Under the pieces are notes generated by a model, which made no database searches, was not told where the DNA came from, and saw only the letters and a program-made list of their open reading frames with translations. Below, one piece after another: positions 1 to 7,874 of a DNA stretch of 23,841 nt (position 1 is its first letter; each line of letters opens with the position of its first letter). Source of the stretch: Ignavibacteriota bacterium (lineage in GTDB: Bacteria > Bacteroidota > Kapaibacteriia > Palsa-1295); contig PLXB01000230.1 in assembly GCA_003151215.1 (NCBI GenBank), positions 1 through 23,841 of the forward strand, written 5' to 3'. A program made the position numbers and the translations under genes.

Positions 1-59
1 GGAGAGATTTGAGTATCCTGCTATATCTTTGCTCACAGGGTTGAAACAGAGGCAATATC

Positions 60-704
60 TTAGCGCAATGCTATTGCAGGTGCTTTTAGAACATCAGAAG
101 TAGGGATATATCTACGTAAACTCGAATAAGCGATATTTGGCGGGGAGATTATCTGAAGTGTTACACGAGCTGTTCCTGCATTGGCAAATCCAAGTTCTCT
201 TGCTGCGCCGCGTGAAACATCTATAATTCGGTTCTTTGCATAGGGACCGCGATCAGTAACTTCGAGAATACATGACTTATTGTTTGCCATATTGGTAACT
301 TTCAGAAGTGTACCGAAAGGGAGCGTCCGATGAGCGGCCATCATTGCATCCTGATCGAAGCGTTTGCCGGAAGCAGTCTTACGGTTATGGAAACCATGTC
401 CATACCAGGATGCAGTTCCGATCATTGACGTATTAGGATCGGTAACGTGCTTAAAATTCTTATAATGCGGGCGGTGGCGAGAGGCAGTCTTTGCCTTTGC
501 CGGTTGGTCTTTAGTCACTGCTTGAGCAATTGCTGTCGCTCCGAGAGAGATAAGCGATCCAAGCCAAAAGAAAATAGTTGCAAGAGCGATCCTGAGAAAC
601 GATTGAATTCGACGGCGCACTACCTCTTCGGCGGTAATAACCTCCTTCGGAAATTCCTTCAGTACTTGACTGGAAAGCTTAACTATTTCTTTGGAAATAC
701 TCAT
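60..704 (-). CDS. rlpA: RlpA-like double-psi beta-barrel (septal ring lytic transglycosylase family) protein
   Basis: The 214-residue protein has a cytoplasmic-looking N-terminus (1-35), one hydrophobic segment (about 38-60, signal anchor or uncleaved signal), a basic linker, and a double-psi beta-barrel at about 95-188. Family signatures are visible: GTASWYG (97-103), TASG with a following Phe (110-117), AHRTLPFGT (124-132) and DRGPY followed by RIIDVS (151-165). RlpA proteins act on peptidoglycan, in Pseudomonas as a lytic transglycosylase on denuded glycan strands; the His (about 125) and Asp (about 151) corresponding to the residues needed there are present. There is no C-terminal SPOR domain, so targeting to division septa by SPOR is not supported. 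The ATG at 704 is preceded by AGAGGG as a plausible ribosome site. The gene lies 86 bp downstream of the nitrilase gene on the same strand and may be separate from that operon. The family call is firm; enzymatic activity is inferred. Confidence 0.85.
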   Translation of the reverse strand: MSISKEIVKLSSQVLKEFPKEVITAEEVVRRRIQSFLRIALATIFFWLGSLISLGATAIAQAVTKDQPAKAKTASRHRPHYKNFKHVTDPNTSMIGTASWYGHGFHNRKTASGKRFDQDAMMAAHRTLPFGTLLKVTNMANNKSCILEVTDRGPYAKNRIIDVSRGAARELGFANAGTARVTLQIISPPNIAYSSLRRYIPTSDVLKAPAIALR

Positions 705-790
705 ATAATATCCCTCTGTATTCCGAGCAGGTTATGAATACGTTTTTTTCTGAGAATCGTTTCCTTTTTTTTCACAAGTTTTGCACATAC

Positions 791-1615
791 TTAAGTAAAG
801 TATATATCCTCTTGCCTATCAGAAATTATATTATTGAATTTATTTATGATTTTTGATCTCGTTTCTTCTGTTAAGACATCGGCATAAGCTATTGATTCCT
901 CATGATTTGAACAGAGTGAAATAAGGTTTCCATTGTAATTTATAATACAGCTTTCCCCCCGAAAGACTAACTCTTCTGATTTATCATCTATTTCTGCCTT
1001 TTCTATACCAATTCTATCAGCAAACGCCACGATGACCTTATTTTCAAATGCTCGAACTTTAAGTGTGTCGAGAAGCATCCCGGTAGTCGTAACAATGTTA
1101 GAAGGAATGGCAACAACTTCTGCACCTTTGATTGCAAGGGAGCGAGTAACTTCCGGAAATCGCCAATCGTAGCAAATTTGAAGCCCCAGTTTTATTTTCT
1201 CACTGTTCCGGACTTCGATTACACAAACAGGGAAGCCGTGATCACCGATTTCAAAGACAACTTTCTCATAATAGAAGAGATGTACCTTACGGTAATGCCC
1301 GACAAGTTTTCCATTGCGATCTATTGCAATTGCACTATTATAAAGAGATCCATTAGCTTCTTCGAGGAAACCTGTGACTATGGCAACGTTATGCTCTTTT
1401 GCAATCTGTCTGATTTTCTTTGCCAGCATGCCATCAACAGGCTGAGAATATTGTTTTGCTTGTTGAGACGAAGTAAAAAAATAGCCGGTGAAAGCAAGTT
1501 CGGGGAAAACTAATAGATCAGCATCGGCTTCGGAGACAAATTCCTTAAACTTTTTTAAGTTCGAATCAATATCACCGAAGATTGGGTTTGATTGGATACA
1601 GCCGATTCGTATCAT
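791..1615 (-). CDS. Carbon-nitrogen hydrolase (nitrilase superfamily) amidohydrolase
   Basis: The 274-residue protein is the usual length for a single-domain nitrilase-superfamily amidase. The Glu-Lys-Cys catalytic triad is readable: Glu39 in FPELAFTGY, Lys110 in HYRKVHLF and Cys148 in QICYDWRFPE. The Cys-Tyr-Asp-x-Arg-Phe-Pro-Glu block is typical of the omega-amidase/amidase branches rather than true nitrilases. Such enzymes hydrolyse small amides in the cytoplasm (for example omega-amides or deaminated glutathione); the substrate cannot be read from sequence. Its ATG overlaps the TGA of the upstream methyltransferase gene by four bases (ATGA), so translation is very likely coupled. It is the last gene of the outer-membrane protein, methyltransferase, amidohydrolase series. 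Superfamily call is certain, substrate unknown. Confidence 0.9.
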   Translation of the reverse strand: MIRIGCIQSNPIFGDIDSNLKKFKEFVSEADADLLVFPELAFTGYFFTSSQQAKQYSQPVDGMLAKKIRQIAKEHNVAIVTGFLEEANGSLYNSAIAIDRNGKLVGHYRKVHLFYYEKVVFEIGDHGFPVCVIEVRNSEKIKLGLQICYDWRFPEVTRSLAIKGAEVVAIPSNIVTTTGMLLDTLKVRAFENKVIVAFADRIGIEKAEIDDKSEELVFRGESCIINYNGNLISLCSNHEESIAYADVLTEETRSKIINKFNNIISDRQEDIYFT

Positions 1616-2472
1616 TTTTTATTTGCATTAAGCATTTGTAGTCTCTTTAGTCCTACCTGTACATATTCAGGATTCATCTCAATGCCGATGAATTTTCTTC
1701 CTAACCGTTTCGCAACGACAGATGTCGTTCCGGAGCCGCTAAAGAGATCGAGAATTCTATCACCTGAATTGCTGCTCGCTTTAAGTATTCGTTCGATCAA
1801 AGCTTCCGGCTTTTGTGTAGGATGCTCGGTATTTTCCGGCATCGACCAGAACGGGACGGTCAGATCTGTCCATATATTCGAGGGATGTGTCATACGCTCT
1901 GGGGAACCATCGGATTTAACATACCAATCTTTTGGTTTGCCATTTTCCCGATAGGGAGCAATAACTTTCTTCGGAATTTTCACCGCTTCGAGATTGAATG
2001 TATAATTTTTCTTATCGCGAACTGCAAACCAGATATCTTCCATATTCTGCTTCCAGTTCTTCGCAGCACCTCGTCCTTTATCGCGTTTCCAGGTTATTCT
2101 GTTAAGGATAGAAAATCCGGCATGATTGAGGGCTTCTTCGAAAAGCGATGACCGTCGCCAGTCACAGCAGATATACACCGATGCATTGGACTTCATCACA
2201 CGAGGTAAAAGAGCAACCCAGTGATGAACCCATTCCAGATACTCACCCTTTTCCCGTTTATCGGATCGGTTGCCGAAATTTTTGCCTGAATTATATGGCG
2301 GATCGGCAATGATCAGATCAAAATAGTCCTTTGGAATTATGTTAAGCGATCGGATAATCTCACCAAAATATATTCCGGAAATATTTTCGGAAATTTTCTT
2401 TGGGAAAGATGGAGCATCTGACTCCTTTTCTTTAATGGATAAACGGATAGTTTTATTGAGCGGTGACGGCAT
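1612..2472 (-). CDS. Solitary site-specific DNA methyltransferase (beta class, adenine-N6 or cytosine-N4)
   Basis: The 286-residue protein has the motif order of a beta-class amino-methyltransferase: catalytic motif DPPY at 57-60, a target-recognition region in the middle (about 120-200), HPTQKP at 217-222, and the AdoMet-binding motif DLFSGSGTT at 242-250 followed by GIEMNPEY (263-270). It would transfer a methyl group from S-adenosylmethionine to the exocyclic amine of adenine or cytosine in a specific DNA site. No restriction endonuclease or specificity subunit is encoded beside it, so it looks like an orphan enzyme (CcrM-like regulatory enzymes have the same architecture) or the remnant of a restriction-modification system. 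It starts one base after the stop of the outer-membrane protein gene and its TGA overlaps the next ATG, placing it in an operon unusual for a defence methylase. The recognition sequence cannot be deduced. Confidence 0.9.
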   Translation of the reverse strand: MPSPLNKTIRLSIKEKESDAPSFPKKISENISGIYFGEIIRSLNIIPKDYFDLIIADPPYNSGKNFGNRSDKREKGEYLEWVHHWVALLPRVMKSNASVYICCDWRRSSLFEEALNHAGFSILNRITWKRDKGRGAAKNWKQNMEDIWFAVRDKKNYTFNLEAVKIPKKVIAPYRENGKPKDWYVKSDGSPERMTHPSNIWTDLTVPFWSMPENTEHPTQKPEALIERILKASSNSGDRILDLFSGSGTTSVVAKRLGRKFIGIEMNPEYVQVGLKRLQMLNANKK

Positions 2473-2473
2473 A

Positions 2474-4381
2474 TTAAAATCCGAATTCGAATGAAAGTGT
2501 TGTTGTGACGTCTTTATAAGTGAATAGCTTTACGGTCGATGTATAATTTGAAGATTGAATATCAAGTAACGGAGTAAAAGAATCAAAGAGGCTTATAAGC
2601 CGGGAATCAAAAAGAAATTCTTTAGAAAGAGCAAATCCGAATTGGGGTCCATAGTCGTCACGTTTGACTGTTTGAGGGCTGGGGCGTGGATTGATTTTCG
2701 TCGCGACGCGCGCTAATTGCTGGTTTGCATACGTTCGATTCTCATAGGAGAGATCGGACGTGAATTTGAGATCCCAAAAAACTTCCCACAGAAAAAAAAG
2801 TGATGCGCGCGACAAATTATATGAATACTCATCGTCATTCTGCGTTCCTCCGATCCTGCTGCGACCGGTGAGGCCCCTGAGTGTGCTATCGATAAGATAA
2901 GGTCTGAGTGCAGAACCTCGAGTTGTTGTTGCTGCGATCGTAAAAGTGAAGCGATCGGCTGGAAAAAAAATAAGTCCTGCCCCAATGAAATAATGGGAAT
3001 AATTAGCAGAAGTTGTTACTTGCTTATCAGCCTTACCTTTAACCGGTACGAAATATTTAATGGGGTCGTCATAGTTCTTTGTACTTGCTCCTCCTTCAGC
3101 GGCAACGACAAATCCCGTAGAGGCTTCGATTCGAGTATCGAGTCTGATCTTATTTTCTGTTCCATCATTAAGGTGGATGCTGTCAAAAGGAAATGTTATA
3201 TTGGTAAGATCGTATGTGATACCTAATCCGACCTTGTTTCCAAAATACAGATCAAGTCGAGGCTTGAATTCCAATTCAGAATAACTGTAACTGATATATA
3301 TTCCTTTATTATTCTGTGTTTCTAAAGTGATCGGAACGCTTAACAAGGTTGCCAATGTCTTTGTTGTATATGGAGCAACATCTTCTTTCAATAAAATATC
3401 TTGTGAACTGAGATCCTTGAATTCTGTCTGCGAATTGATCAATGAAATAATAGGCGCGTTTTCCTCATTCGAACCGTTCGTCTTATTATCATCGCTTTGT
3501 AAATGCGACAGTGCTTGGGCAATCATCACATTTGTAGGTGAAGAAGAAGAAATCTGCGAAATGGGTACAGGCGTTTCTACCGTTGCCGTTGGTTTTGGAG
3601 TTGGAAGAATGTCGGATTGAGGTCTTTCCCCCTTAAGTAAAACGATAATATCATCGAGGTCTCTATTTATTTCCAGTTTATGAGCAACTTCCATAGGAAC
3701 CTGAGAAAAGATCTGTTTTTGATTTGATATTTCTCTGACAACAACATCGTGAATGCTTTCAGTAAAAACCTGTGTTGCAAGAATATCGCTGAGCGCAAGT
3801 ACTGCTTCGGAAACAGAATCCTTCAAATCCGAAGCATCATCTAATGAATCGGCACTCAATCCTTTTTTATCGATCTCGAACGAATCAAGCAATTCACTTA
3901 CGATGGCAAGCTTTACCGAAGCTGCTTTAGGAATATCTAAAGGCGCAGGCTTGATGATGATAATAGGTTTGGACGTGTCTTGGGATGAATTTATTTTTGC
4001 TTGCGGCATTTGATTCGAAATCGTCGGGGGGGGAACAGGGATTTGCTTCGGACTTTCTTCGATATTTGATAAATAAAAACTTCCCGTTGTGCCAAAAAAA
4101 CTTTTAAGGAAAGAACGTGAAGGAACAATTTGGAATAAATTCGGCGTAATCGTTGCTTCAAATTTTATTGCTGCATGATAGGAAATATCCCAGTTATAAA
4201 GCAGATCAAACGATGGATTGAAAACATTATCAGGAGTGGCGGAATCGCGCCCTTCAACATTGGTTGATTTATACCCGCTTACCGTTACAGAACCCGAAAA
4301 TTGTGCGTATACACGAACAGCATTCAACATAATGAATGTACTGATGAGAGTGGCGAGTATCCGTGTATTCGGTGTGTTCAC
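2474..4381 (-). CDS. Probable outer-membrane beta-barrel protein with a long internal linker
   Basis: This 635-residue protein is not from a family I can name. It starts with GTG and has a Sec signal peptide (hydrophobic 8-22, likely cleavage after VYA, about residue 26). Residues 27-108 and about 345-635 are rich in alternating aromatic/polar strands, and the protein ends in Phe (SFEFGF), the typical C-terminal signature recognised by the BAM machinery. Between the two strand-rich parts lies an inserted segment of about 240 residues: Pro/Ser/Gln-rich (110-150), predicted helical and acidic (155-250), then Pro/Thr/Ser-rich (255-285). This may be a periplasmic or surface-exposed linker. It is first in a tight series with the methyltransferase (1 bp away) and amidohydrolase. 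A TAATTTTG promoter-like element lies just upstream. Outer-membrane location is inferred from signal and C-terminus; function is unknown. Confidence 0.7.
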   Translation of the reverse strand: MNTPNTRILATLISTFIMLNAVRVYAQFSGSVTVSGYKSTNVEGRDSATPDNVFNPSFDLLYNWDISYHAAIKFEATITPNLFQIVPSRSFLKSFFGTTGSFYLSNIEESPKQIPVPPPTISNQMPQAKINSSQDTSKPIIIIKPAPLDIPKAASVKLAIVSELLDSFEIDKKGLSADSLDDASDLKDSVSEAVLALSDILATQVFTESIHDVVVREISNQKQIFSQVPMEVAHKLEINRDLDDIIVLLKGERPQSDILPTPKPTATVETPVPISQISSSSPTNVMIAQALSHLQSDDNKTNGSNEENAPIISLINSQTEFKDLSSQDILLKEDVAPYTTKTLATLLSVPITLETQNNKGIYISYSYSELEFKPRLDLYFGNKVGLGITYDLTNITFPFDSIHLNDGTENKIRLDTRIEASTGFVVAAEGGASTKNYDDPIKYFVPVKGKADKQVTTSANYSHYFIGAGLIFFPADRFTFTIAATTTRGSALRPYLIDSTLRGLTGRSRIGGTQNDDEYSYNLSRASLFFLWEVFWDLKFTSDLSYENRTYANQQLARVATKINPRPSPQTVKRDDYGPQFGFALSKEFLFDSRLISLFDSFTPLLDIQSSNYTSTVKLFTYKDVTTTLSFEFGF

Positions 4382-4394
4382 AAATTGCTAAGTT

Positions 4395-4402
4395 CAAAAT
4401 TA
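4395..4402 (-). promoter_or_regulatory. Candidate -7 promoter element (TAATTTTG) of the outer-membrane protein operon
   Basis: On the minus strand the octamer fits the Bacteroidota consensus TAnnTTTG, 13 bases before the GTG start at 4381, which would give a very short leader. No clear -33 element is visible. The surrounding DNA is AT-rich, so chance occurrence is possible. Confidence 0.35.
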
Positions 4403-4403
4403 C

Positions 4404-4433
4404 GAAGAATGCAGAGAGTTCTCTTCATTCTTC
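4404..4433. terminator. 30-bp inverted repeat between kinase-like gene and outer-membrane protein gene
   Basis: GAAGAATG (4404-4411) is matched by CATTCTTC (4426-4433), and inside these AGAGA (4413-4417) by TCTCT (4420-4424). The outer arms are perfect 8-mers and the inner ones 5-mers, separated by a single mismatch and a two-base centre. It lies just after the stop of the 4447-5151 gene. On the minus strand it is followed by a short T-rich stretch (GTAATTTT), so it could be a weak intrinsic terminator for that gene. Low GC and a poor T-run keep confidence modest; it could also be an operator just upstream of the candidate promoter at 4395-4402. Confidence 0.45.
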
Positions 4434-4446
4434 TATAAAATGCAGG

Positions 4447-5151
4447 TCATTTTACTAAGGATTTATAGATTGGATCGAACACGGCAGGGTTCAACACGGA
4501 GAGCAAAAAATATCCTACCCACATAAATATTCCGATAGAGATCGGTACGGAAAAATTATCATCAGTTCGAAGTGTCACGCTTGATGCTTCTAAAATGCCG
4601 CCTAATACTGCGGCAAACATCGTAAGAATATATTCTTCCCAAACTCCAGCAACCTTCGGCGCAATTGCTACGACGATCCAGGCTGTAACAATAAATGCAA
4701 GTGTTCCTTCGAGGCTTTTATCGAGGAAATGATGTTTTCCAAAGCGCCGACCAAGCAGGGCACTCGCTGCATCGGAAATAATAAGAATAGAAAAAGCCGT
4801 GATCGCAATGATCTTTGGGAACACCAAAATACAAATACAGGCGCTGATAAGTACGAATGATCCGCCCGATAATAATTTTTTCGAAGAATCGCGCTCGTGG
4901 TCGCGGAGGATCGGACCAACGACCGAAAGAAAGAATTTACTGATCCACTTAAAGTAAAATCTTCCGTAATCAATAAAGAGTGCGAAGATCGTAACCGGAA
5001 TCAGAATCCAAAGTGTTGTTTTGTATGAGAGATAGTAATACCCGATGGGTATCGATAGAGAACAAATATGGATAATCTTTCTTGCAAGTTCGCCCGACAT
5101 CGGAATCTGCTCGTTTGCAAGGTGCTTCGTCTCTTTTTTTGTTCGGTTCAC
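4447..5151 (-). CDS. Diacylglycerol/polyprenol kinase family membrane protein (Dgk1/Sec59/VTE5-like)
   Basis: The protein of up to 234 residues is hydrophobic, with about six predicted membrane segments. It carries the motifs of the CTP-dependent lipid-kinase family: an N-terminal ARKIIH stretch, SDAASALLGRRFGKH in the middle, and KSLEGTLAF shortly after. Family members phosphorylate dolichol, phytol or diacylglycerol with CTP; in bacteria many are annotated as phosphatidate cytidylyltransferases, but the sequence fits the kinase family better. The lipid substrate cannot be read here. The longest frame begins with GTG (5151). An ATG 17 codons later (5100), directly before GELARKIIH, is an equally good start, and neither has a clear Shine-Dalgarno. 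It is transcribed away from the PD40/OmpA gene and lies 65 bp before the outer-membrane protein gene, with an inverted repeat in between. Confidence 0.8.
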   Translation of the reverse strand: MNRTKKETKHLANEQIPMSGELARKIIHICSLSIPIGYYYLSYKTTLWILIPVTIFALFIDYGRFYFKWISKFFLSVVGPILRDHERDSSKKLLSGGSFVLISACICILVFPKIIAITAFSILIISDAASALLGRRFGKHHFLDKSLEGTLAFIVTAWIVVAIAPKVAGVWEEYILTMFAAVLGGILEASSVTLRTDDNFSVPISIGIFMWVGYFLLSVLNPAVFDPIYKSLVK

Positions 5152-5316
5152 AAATATTTTAATAATTAGACGGTGCGCTTTAATGAAACGCGTTCAAAAT
5201 ACAGAAAGCCATAGGGGATATCAGAAGTCCGGTGTAATGATCAAACCATCTTAAACTATGCCCGGTATAATTGTGTTAACATAAATTCATACGAATTAAC
5301 TCAAGGAAATATAGGA

Positions 5317-7341
5317 ATGGGTCTAATTAAAATCGCCACGCGATTTCTTTTTTCTACTGTTGTACTTCTGATTATTATCTCTGATTGCAGTGCTCAGGAA
5401 GTTCAGTGGGCAAGTGAAGTCCTTAGTTACTCTTCGCAAGTGGGTGCTAAAGAATATTCCGCACAGCAAGTGCTCGGCAAGCCTAATAAATGCCCGGCAT
5501 CCGGCGATAGTCCTTGTGCGTGGTTTGGAAAAAGCGACGGGCTTTTGGGTGGCAGGGAAGAGCGGATCAAGGTCGGTTACGAAAAACCGATGCAGATCCA
5601 GCAAGTCGCCATCGCTGAAAATTTTAATCCCGGAGCTGTTGAGCAAGTCATCCTTTATGATGGTGACGGGATGGCCCATTCTGTTTATCACGGCGAAGCA
5701 GCGCCTGCGGGACAAAAGGCCCGGGTGATGAACGTCACGTTCTTAAAAACGGATTATAAAGTTAGCGCCGTAGAGATTGTCCTTGAATGCGGCAAGGTGC
5801 CGGGGTTAAATGAGATCGATGCTATCGGAATTGCAGATACTCGTATACCCGTCAAAGCAGAAATAAATGTTGCTCCGGATTCGAAAGTTCAGGGAGCAAA
5901 GGAAAATTTGGGTACAGGCGTGAACTCTCTCTATGAGGAAGTCTATCCGATCATTTCTCCTGACGGGAAAACGTTGTATTTCGATAGAAAAGATCACCCA
6001 TCCAATTTTGGTAGAAATGATAATATTTGGGTTTCGGAATTAACTCCTAGTGGTAAATGGGGATTGGCAATGAATATCGGGCATGAACTCAATAATGGAT
6101 ATGGTTCATTTGCCGCTTCTATTACTCCCGACGGAAATACTCTATTGCTCGGCGGGAAATTTCTCGATAAAGGACAACAAGTTTTCGGCATTTGGACATC
6201 CAGGAAAACTATTGCAGGCTGGGGAAGTCCGGAGCGTGTTCTCATCGATAGTTTTTATACCAGAAATCGCTTTATGGAATTCTGCCTTGCTGCAGACGGC
6301 AAAACTATGCTTATCAGTTTGCAGCGTGAGGATTCATACGGCGAACGCGATCTCTATGCATGTTTTCTTCGTGATGATGGCACATGGACACCGCCAAAAA
6401 ACCTCGGTGTGCAAATAAATTCTGCCGCCGATGAGGGAACGCCCTTTCTTGCCGCCGACGGAAAAACACTGTATTTCGGCTCCGATGGATTCAGCGGTTT
6501 TGGTTCAACTGATATGTTTCTGTCGCATCGACTCGATGATACATGGGAAAATTGGAGCGAACCACAGAATTTAGGATCCGATTTTAATACACCCGATTGG
6601 GATGCATATTTTACGATACCTGCTTCCGGCGATTATGCGTATTTCGTTTCCCGTCAGGGAGCTATAGGCGAAGCTGATATTTTCCGTGCAAAGCTTCCAC
6701 CTTCTCTTCGTCCATTACCGGTAGTCTTAGTCGCGGGAAAAGTACTGGACGGAAAAACCGGAAAACCCGTAGAAGCGACCATTCACTATGAAGTTCTGCC
6801 CGGCGGTAAAGAAGCCGGGCTTGCCCATAGTAATCCGATCACAGGCGAATATAAAATATCTCTGCCTGCCGGGGCTCTTTATGGTTTCCGAGCTGAAGCA
6901 AAAGGATATGTTGCCGTCAACGAAAATCTAGACGTAAAAAGGGTTAATGAATATAAAGAGATCGATCGTGATCTCAAACTTCTCACATTTCAGGTCGGGC
7001 AGACGGTACGTTTGAATAATCTTTTCTTCGATTTCAACAAGAGTGTTTTAAAATCCGAATCTTTTGCCGAACTTGACCGTCTTGTAGAACTGCTCAGAAC
7101 CACTCCTAAAATGGAAGTGGAAATTGCAGGGCATACCGATAACGTCGGCAACGATGCCGGTAATAAGAAGCTTTCCAACGACCGCGCAAAAGCCGTCCGC
7201 GATTATCTCATTTCCAAAAGCATTGAAGCAAAACGTCTGAAGACGATCGGTTTCGGAAAATCAAAACCGATCGCCTCAAACGAATCCGAAGAAGGCAGAC
7301 AGCAGAATCGCCGGGTAGAGTTTACTATACTCAAGCAATAG
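5317..7341 (+). CDS. Secreted PD40 beta-propeller / OmpA-family peptidoglycan-binding protein
   Basis: The 674-residue protein has a signal peptide (about 1-26, cleavage near CSA-Q). A strand-rich, possibly discoidin-like N-terminal domain (about 28-190) is followed by WD40-like PD40 repeats (about 200-470, with repeats such as ISPDGKTLYF and LAADGKTLYFGSDG). Next come a short carboxypeptidase-regulatory-like fold (about 480-550) and a C-terminal OmpA domain (about 560-674). The OmpA part shows FFDFNKSVL, IAGHTDNVGND, NKKLSNDRA and QQNRRVEF, with the Asp and Arg expected to bind diaminopimelate. It likely sits in the periplasm or outer membrane, anchored to peptidoglycan, with the propeller as an interaction platform. 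The architecture is common in Bacteroidota, where some relatives are gliding/type 9 secretion-associated, but no other such gene is present here. AAGGA about 11 bases before the ATG is a plausible ribosome site. Confidence 0.85.
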   Translation: MGLIKIATRFLFSTVVLLIIISDCSAQEVQWASEVLSYSSQVGAKEYSAQQVLGKPNKCPASGDSPCAWFGKSDGLLGGREERIKVGYEKPMQIQQVAIAENFNPGAVEQVILYDGDGMAHSVYHGEAAPAGQKARVMNVTFLKTDYKVSAVEIVLECGKVPGLNEIDAIGIADTRIPVKAEINVAPDSKVQGAKENLGTGVNSLYEEVYPIISPDGKTLYFDRKDHPSNFGRNDNIWVSELTPSGKWGLAMNIGHELNNGYGSFAASITPDGNTLLLGGKFLDKGQQVFGIWTSRKTIAGWGSPERVLIDSFYTRNRFMEFCLAADGKTMLISLQREDSYGERDLYACFLRDDGTWTPPKNLGVQINSAADEGTPFLAADGKTLYFGSDGFSGFGSTDMFLSHRLDDTWENWSEPQNLGSDFNTPDWDAYFTIPASGDYAYFVSRQGAIGEADIFRAKLPPSLRPLPVVLVAGKVLDGKTGKPVEATIHYEVLPGGKEAGLAHSNPITGEYKISLPAGALYGFRAEAKGYVAVNENLDVKRVNEYKEIDRDLKLLTFQVGQTVRLNNLFFDFNKSVLKSESFAELDRLVELLRTTPKMEVEIAGHTDNVGNDAGNKKLSNDRAKAVRDYLISKSIEAKRLKTIGFGKSKPIASNESEEGRQQNRRVEFTILKQ

Positions 7342-7874
7342 TCATCTCCCTAGGTTTATAAATTTTCAATGAACATGGTGTGGTGGTTTTAAGGTCTTTT
7401 TAGTTTTTAAGATATCGAGTTATTGTTAACATCACATTCCGAAATGAATCGGCAGCTCCGGATGTATGAGAAATCTTATATAAAAGCAGATTAATATTTC
7501 CTTCTGAAGCCTCTGTAACACCTTTATTTTTCAAGCACATAACATTTCGCGCACGCTGATTTCTCTTCTTCATTAGTAGTTTATTTTTAAATTTCATAGT
7601 ATAAGAACGTTTGGTAAGATATTTCTATGGCAAAAATATAGGATAAAACATATATACACATAGTTTGTAGCACAAATATACGAAATTAATTGGCTTTTGT
7701 CAAGGTGCCTATCGAATTTTATTTTTTAAATCAATGAAAACAAACGAGATAAAATTTAATAATTTGGCCATCCCAAAAAATGGGGCCAAACAGGCACCTA
7801 TACGAATTCATAATATTTTCCCTTTTTCGCCTTTCGCTTTTCGCATTTTGCTTGCTTCCGTATCTTTGTACCCC
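7342..7874. other. AT-rich intergenic region between the OmpA gene and the TIR array
   Basis: This 533-bp stretch holds no convincing gene. It contains a 65-codon minus-strand frame (7400-7597) with no recognisable domain. It also has an imperfect hairpin, TTTGGC/CCCA at 7763-7775 pairing with TGGG/GCCAAA at 7781-7790. A short repeat occurs as AGGTGCCT at 7703-7710 and AGGCACCT at 7792-7799, each followed by TAT(A)CGAATT. The candidate promoter of the first TIR gene is at its right end. A plus-strand frame opens at 7734 in phase with the TIR gene, but its first 47 codons have no counterpart in the paralogues and I treat them as noncoding. Confidence 0.6.
7861..7868 (+). promoter_or_regulatory. 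Candidate -7 promoter element TATCTTTG immediately before the first TIR gene
   Basis: TATCTTTG matches the Bacteroidota -7 consensus and ends six bases before the ATG at 7875. No Shine-Dalgarno lies in between, so the transcript would be leaderless or nearly so. The same octamer occupies the same place before the gene at 14924 and the carbonic anhydrase gene. Confidence 0.55.

Noticed and set aside
24..31. TATCTTTG on the plus strand at the window start
   Set aside because: No start codon follows within a useful distance and it lies at the 3' side of the RlpA gene; probably chance.
447..737. Plus-strand open frame opposite the RlpA gene
   Set aside because: Lies antisense to a clear gene, no domain and no ribosome site; a shadow frame.
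1612..2472. Restriction-modification system
   Set aside because: Only the methyltransferase is present; neighbours are an outer-membrane protein and an amidohydrolase.
7734..7874. 47-codon N-terminal extension of TIR copy 1
   Set aside because: Not present in any paralogue, low-complexity AT-rich DNA, and the promoter-like TATCTTTG would fall inside it.
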